Assembly (NCBI GenBank): GCA_039030335.1
Contig: JBCCEJ010000017.1
Location: forward strand, 1 to 64,000
DNA from: JBCCEJ01 sp039030335
Lineage (GTDB): Bacteria > Pseudomonadota > Gammaproteobacteria > HK1
DNA length: 64,000 bases
Direction of reading: 5' to 3'
Both the position numbers and the translations under genes were made by a program. The notes below the pieces were generated by a model. That model was not told the DNA's origin. It saw only the letters and a program-made list of their open reading frames with translations, and ran no database searches. Below, in pieces: positions 60,416 through 64,000 of the stretch (position 1 is its first letter; each line of letters begins with the position of its first letter).

Positions 60416-62464
60416 TCACTGAGAGGCTGCCTCGAGCAGCAGCGTTCCATCGGCACCAACCGTGGCATGCCATCCCGGCAGCACGCAGGTCGTCGTGTCG
60501 GGCTGGGTGATGACGGCCGGACCGCTGATTGCGTGCCCGGCCAACAGCATGTCGCGCCGGTGAAACGGCACGTCCCGACGCGTGCCGTCGCAATAGATTG
60601 CACCGTATGCCGAAACCAGCGGTGGCGCCGACGCGGTGGCGATAGCCGCGGCCCTGGGCGGCGCCACCGGGACGCTGACGATCAGGCGCAGATTCACGAT
60701 CTGAACCGCCGCGTCCGGATCGGCGTGCCCAAACACGCGTTCGTGCTCGTCGTGGAAGGCGGCACACAGCGATTCCGCGCCGCCGTCGGTCAGCCACGTA
60801 AGGGCGACCGGCGTGTCGATTTCGAATGACTGGCCGCGGTAGCGCATATCGGCTGAATACGCGAATTTCGCTGATCCCGTGTCGACGCCTTCGCCTTGCA
60901 ACCACGCGAGCGCCTCCTCGTTCAGCGCCGCAGTGCTGTCGGCCGCCCGCGGGTTAAGTCCTTCGGCTGTAACGTCGAGGAAAACGGTTCGAATGAAGTC
61001 GTTTTTTATGTCTGCCACGAGCCCGCCGAAAGCACTGAGGACACCGGGCGCGGTCGGTATCAGCAGACGGTCGATGCCGATCTCGCGTGCCACGAAACAA
61101 CCGAGCATGGGGCCGGCGCCACCGAAAGCGAGCAATGACATATCGCGCGGGTCGGCGCCGTCGCGCGCCAGCAGCTTGCTCACCTCGAGGTACATCTGTG
61201 ACACCGCGACGTTGATGACCGCCTCGGCCGCGGCCGGCTCACTCAGGTCGAGGGCACGCGCCAGCGGCGCGATGGCTTCCACCGCGCGCTCTGCGTCGAC
61301 GGCGACGGCGCTGTAACCGAGGTCACCCGCTGCCAGATATCCGCAGGCTGCGAATGCGTCGGTGATCGTCGGTCGATGTCCGCCCCTGCCGTAACAGGCC
61401 GGACCCGGGGTGGAGCCGGCGCTCTCGGGCCCGACGCGCAGCACGCCGAGGTCGTCGACCCACGCGATCGACCCACCCCCTTCCCCGATCGATGACACGG
61501 CGACGGTCGGCACGAAGATCGGGAACTCGCCGATCAGTTCGCCGCTGCCGTATAACGGCCGGCCATCCTGGATGATGGCCACGTCTGCACTGGTGCCGCC
61601 GATATCGAGGCTCAGGACCTGGCGGGCGCCCATGTTTTCTGCGACGTATCCGGCGCCAATGACACCGGCGGCGGTACCCGATAGCAGCATCTGCGCGCAC
61701 TGGACGCGACCGGCCGCCGCGCTCATGACCCCACCGTTAGACTTCGTGACCATGGCGGGTGCCGCGACTCCGGCGTCTGCCAGCGCGCGCTCCAGGGCTT
61801 CGAGGTAGTCGCTCACGCGTGGCTGTACGTAGCTTGCCACCACCGCGGTGACGGTTCGTTCATATTCTCTGATCACCGGCCAGACGTCGCTGGAACAACT
61901 GACGAAGAGTTCTGGGGCAAGTTCTTTGATCTGTGCCTTGACCATCTGCTCGTGCGCCGGATTGGCGTACGCGTGCAGCAAGGCGACGACGACCCCCTCG
62001 GCACCGGCCCGCCGGATGGCCTGAACCGCCGCTGACACTGACGCCGGGTCGACCGGCTCTACAACCGTGCCGTCATGGCCCATGCGCCCGGTTATCGAAA
62101 ACACGAGCTCGCGCGGGACCAATGGGTCAGGCCTCGCCGAGAACAGGTCGTAGGGGTCGGGCATTTTCAGCCTGGCGACTTCGAGGACATCCTCGAAGTG
62201 ACGCGTAGTCAGCAGGCTGAGGCGGATGCCCTTGCGTTGAATGACGGCATTGACCCCCACGGTCGTGCCGTGTGTGAAGTAACGAATCCGGGCCGGGTCG
62301 ATCCCGTAGCGCGTCTGCAAGGCGGCAATGCCAGTCAGCACTTCCTGCCCGGGATCCTCTGGCGTGGACAGGACCTTGAGCGTGTGCAGGCTCTGGTCGG
62401 ACTCATCGAGCAGACAGAAATCAGTGAACGTGCCACCGATGTCGACTCCCAGACGATAGCTCAT
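60416..62464 (-). CDS. Hydantoinase/oxoprolinase A subunit (HyuA type)
   Basis: 682 aa. ASKHA-like ATP-binding subunit. YRLGVDIGGTFTDFCLLDES is the phosphate-1 motif, FTHGTTVGVNAVIQRKG the conserved HyuA block, MVTKSNGGVMSAAAGRVQCA the mid domain and SLDIGGTSADVAIIQDGRPL the second phosphate loop. AFGGAGPMLGCFVAREIGID and PGVLSAFGGLVADIKNDFIR close the domain. These proteins phosphorylate the cyclic amide or similar substrate before ring opening by HyuB. It is the upstream gene of the pair. A TauD-like gene lies 37 bases further upstream on the same strand. Confidence 0.94.
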   Translation of the reverse strand: MSYRLGVDIGGTFTDFCLLDESDQSLHTLKVLSTPEDPGQEVLTGIAALQTRYGIDPARIRYFTHGTTVGVNAVIQRKGIRLSLLTTRHFEDVLEVARLKMPDPYDLFSARPDPLVPRELVFSITGRMGHDGTVVEPVDPASVSAAVQAIRRAGAEGVVVALLHAYANPAHEQMVKAQIKELAPELFVSCSSDVWPVIREYERTVTAVVASYVQPRVSDYLEALERALADAGVAAPAMVTKSNGGVMSAAAGRVQCAQMLLSGTAAGVIGAGYVAENMGARQVLSLDIGGTSADVAIIQDGRPLYGSGELIGEFPIFVPTVAVSSIGEGGGSIAWVDDLGVLRVGPESAGSTPGPACYGRGGHRPTITDAFAACGYLAAGDLGYSAVAVDAERAVEAIAPLARALDLSEPAAAEAVINVAVSQMYLEVSKLLARDGADPRDMSLLAFGGAGPMLGCFVAREIGIDRLLIPTAPGVLSAFGGLVADIKNDFIRTVFLDVTAEGLNPRAADSTAALNEEALAWLQGEGVDTGSAKFAYSADMRYRGQSFEIDTPVALTWLTDGGAESLCAAFHDEHERVFGHADPDAAVQIVNLRLIVSVPVAPPRAAAIATASAPPLVSAYGAIYCDGTRRDVPFHRRDMLLAGHAISGPAVITQPDTTTCVLPGWHATVGADGTLLLEAASQ

Positions 62465-62501
62465 CGCGCTTCAGATATTGGAAACGCTCGCCAGAACGGA
62501 G

Positions 62502-63530
62502 TCAGGCCGCCATCTCCCGGACCTGGAACAGCGGGCCGAATTCGCGCGTCAGGCGGTAGGTTTCCGGCAATGGCCAGCCGTCGGGCAAGCCGAGCCACAG
62601 GCGCAGCAGATGGCGACGCGAAGGACCCTCACCGCTCTGGTCAAACGCGCCGCGTTTGTGCAGGACGCTGAAATTGTGGCCGATCTGCACATCGCCTGGT
62701 TCGAGTTGAAAGGACAGATGGATATCGTCGCGCTCGCAGATTTCATCGAACGCATCGAGCGCGGCGATCTGGCCTTCGGTCAGCCTGGGCACCTCGGGGA
62801 ACCGTTGGGCATGCTCGATGTAATGCCGCTTGTGCAGGATCATCAGACGATCACGGAACCAGGTGTAGATCGGTACCTGCTGAACAGGACCACAGCCGGG
62901 CAGGGCCTGGCCGCGTGCATCGAAGAAGAAATCCCGCTGCAGCGTCTCGACCAGTTCCGGGTTGCGCTCCAGCAGTGCGTTGAAGACGGTATGGGCGCTC
63001 GCGACGTAGCTTCCACCTCCCGACGTCGACACTTGCCGGCAGAGCAGCATGAACAGGTCGCCGCCGTCGTTGTGCCACGGCTGCGCTTCCCGCGTCTCGT
63101 AGGTTCGGATATTGCTGTTGCCGGCGACGCTCGCACCCGTATCACGCACGTGATGCAGCAATGCTCCGCTGGCATCCTGTGGCTGCGGAATGCCAATGTG
63201 CTGTCCCAGCCCCCAGAGGATGCGGGCAGCCGTGTTCTCGTCGCGATCGATGACCGGTACGCCCCGAAGCAGCGAAATGCCGGTACCGTAGAGCGCCTGC
63301 GTGCGCGCCTCGGCGAGCTTCGGGCCAAGTGACGGCAGCGGAAACTCATCGGCGGTAATGTCGAGCACCGGGCGGTCGGCGGTTGCCCTGGCTGCGGTCT
63401 CGAGTTCGTCAGCTTCGGTCTGTGTGAGGACGTAGTGCCAGTCGTCACGGTTCTTGAGATCCGGACCGGTCCAGCACGATGGACCGGTGATTCGGGCGTT
63501 CAGCAGATGTTTGTCGGTAGAAACGTTCAT
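62502..63530 (-). CDS. TauD/TfdA-like Fe(II)/2-oxoglutarate dioxygenase (6 of 6)
   Basis: 342 aa, the same long subtype as those encoded at 35687 and 46364. It has WGLGQHIGIPQPQDASGALL, YETREAQPWHNDGGDLFMLL (H-x-D iron ligands), SVLHKRGAFDQSGEGPSRRH (distal His) and LLRLWLGLPDGWPLPETYR (2OG Arg and conserved tail). Substrate unknown. The ATG has no strong ribosome-binding site; the frame is open nearly 200 bases upstream with arginine-rich, unlikely sequence. It precedes hyuA by 37 bases on the same strand and may form one unit with hyuAB. Confidence 0.87.
   Translation of the reverse strand: MNVSTDKHLLNARITGPSCWTGPDLKNRDDWHYVLTQTEADELETAARATADRPVLDITADEFPLPSLGPKLAEARTQALYGTGISLLRGVPVIDRDENTAARILWGLGQHIGIPQPQDASGALLHHVRDTGASVAGNSNIRTYETREAQPWHNDGGDLFMLLCRQVSTSGGGSYVASAHTVFNALLERNPELVETLQRDFFFDARGQALPGCGPVQQVPIYTWFRDRLMILHKRHYIEHAQRFPEVPRLTEGQIAALDAFDEICERDDIHLSFQLEPGDVQIGHNFSVLHKRGAFDQSGEGPSRRHLLRLWLGLPDGWPLPETYRLTREFGPLFQVREMAA

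Positions 63531-64000
<470 letters not shown>

Overview
The window looks like chromosomal DNA of a high-GC Gram-negative bacterium, most probably a proteobacterium. The KDO/lipopolysaccharide genes kdsA and kdsD, NodI/NodJ-type ABC genes, lipoproteins, Sec signal peptides and a CPXCG zinc-ribbon protein point that way. The class cannot be fixed from this sequence alone. Genes are dense, many overlap by 4 nt (ATGA, GTGA or TTGA), and GTG/TTG starts are common. No rRNA, tRNA, CRISPR array, insertion sequence or phage module was recognised.

Left part (1-17,400), mostly housekeeping: the 3' end of an elongation factor G gene with a strong terminator; a decayed secreted-protein gene; an EamA transporter; kdsA-kdsD; folE; a carboxymuconolactone-decarboxylase-like protein; a divergent SDR carrying the halohydrin-dehalogenase signatures; a secreted protein with what looks like an inactivated caspase fold, followed by a membrane TIR protein; a class IV aminotransferase; and gltB-gltD for ammonia assimilation.

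Middle part (17,400-36,800): an NMT1/THI5-like ABC importer joined to a large 758-aa membrane protein. Convergent to it is a seven-gene, tightly overlapping minus-strand operon (GATase-like protein, ABC-2-like membrane protein, coiled-coil membrane protein, MoxR ATPase, DUF58, BatA/VWA, double-VWA/GATase). Then come a NodI/NodJ-type ABC exporter and the first of several Fe(II)/2-oxoglutarate dioxygenases.

Right part (36,800-64,000), a catabolic region: enoyl-CoA hydratase-like, acyl-CoA dehydrogenase, orphan acyl-CoA carboxyltransferase, thioesterase, MaoC hydratase, class III CoA-transferase, an isocitrate-lyase/PEP-mutase-like enzyme, an MttB-family methyltransferase interrupted by an in-frame UAG, hydantoinase/oxoprolinase-type HyuA-HyuB, an LLM oxidoreductase, two MFS transporters and the start of a GMC oxidoreductase. 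Six TauD/TfdA-type dioxygenases plus one TPR-fused 2OG oxygenase are scattered through it. The content suggests oxidative attack on small N-, S- or halogen-bearing organics, followed by CoA-linked degradation. No single complete pathway can be assigned from sequence.

The items most worth a second look are the halohydrin-dehalogenase-like gene, the UAG-interrupted MttB gene, the pseudo-caspase/TIR pair and the concentration of 2OG dioxygenases.
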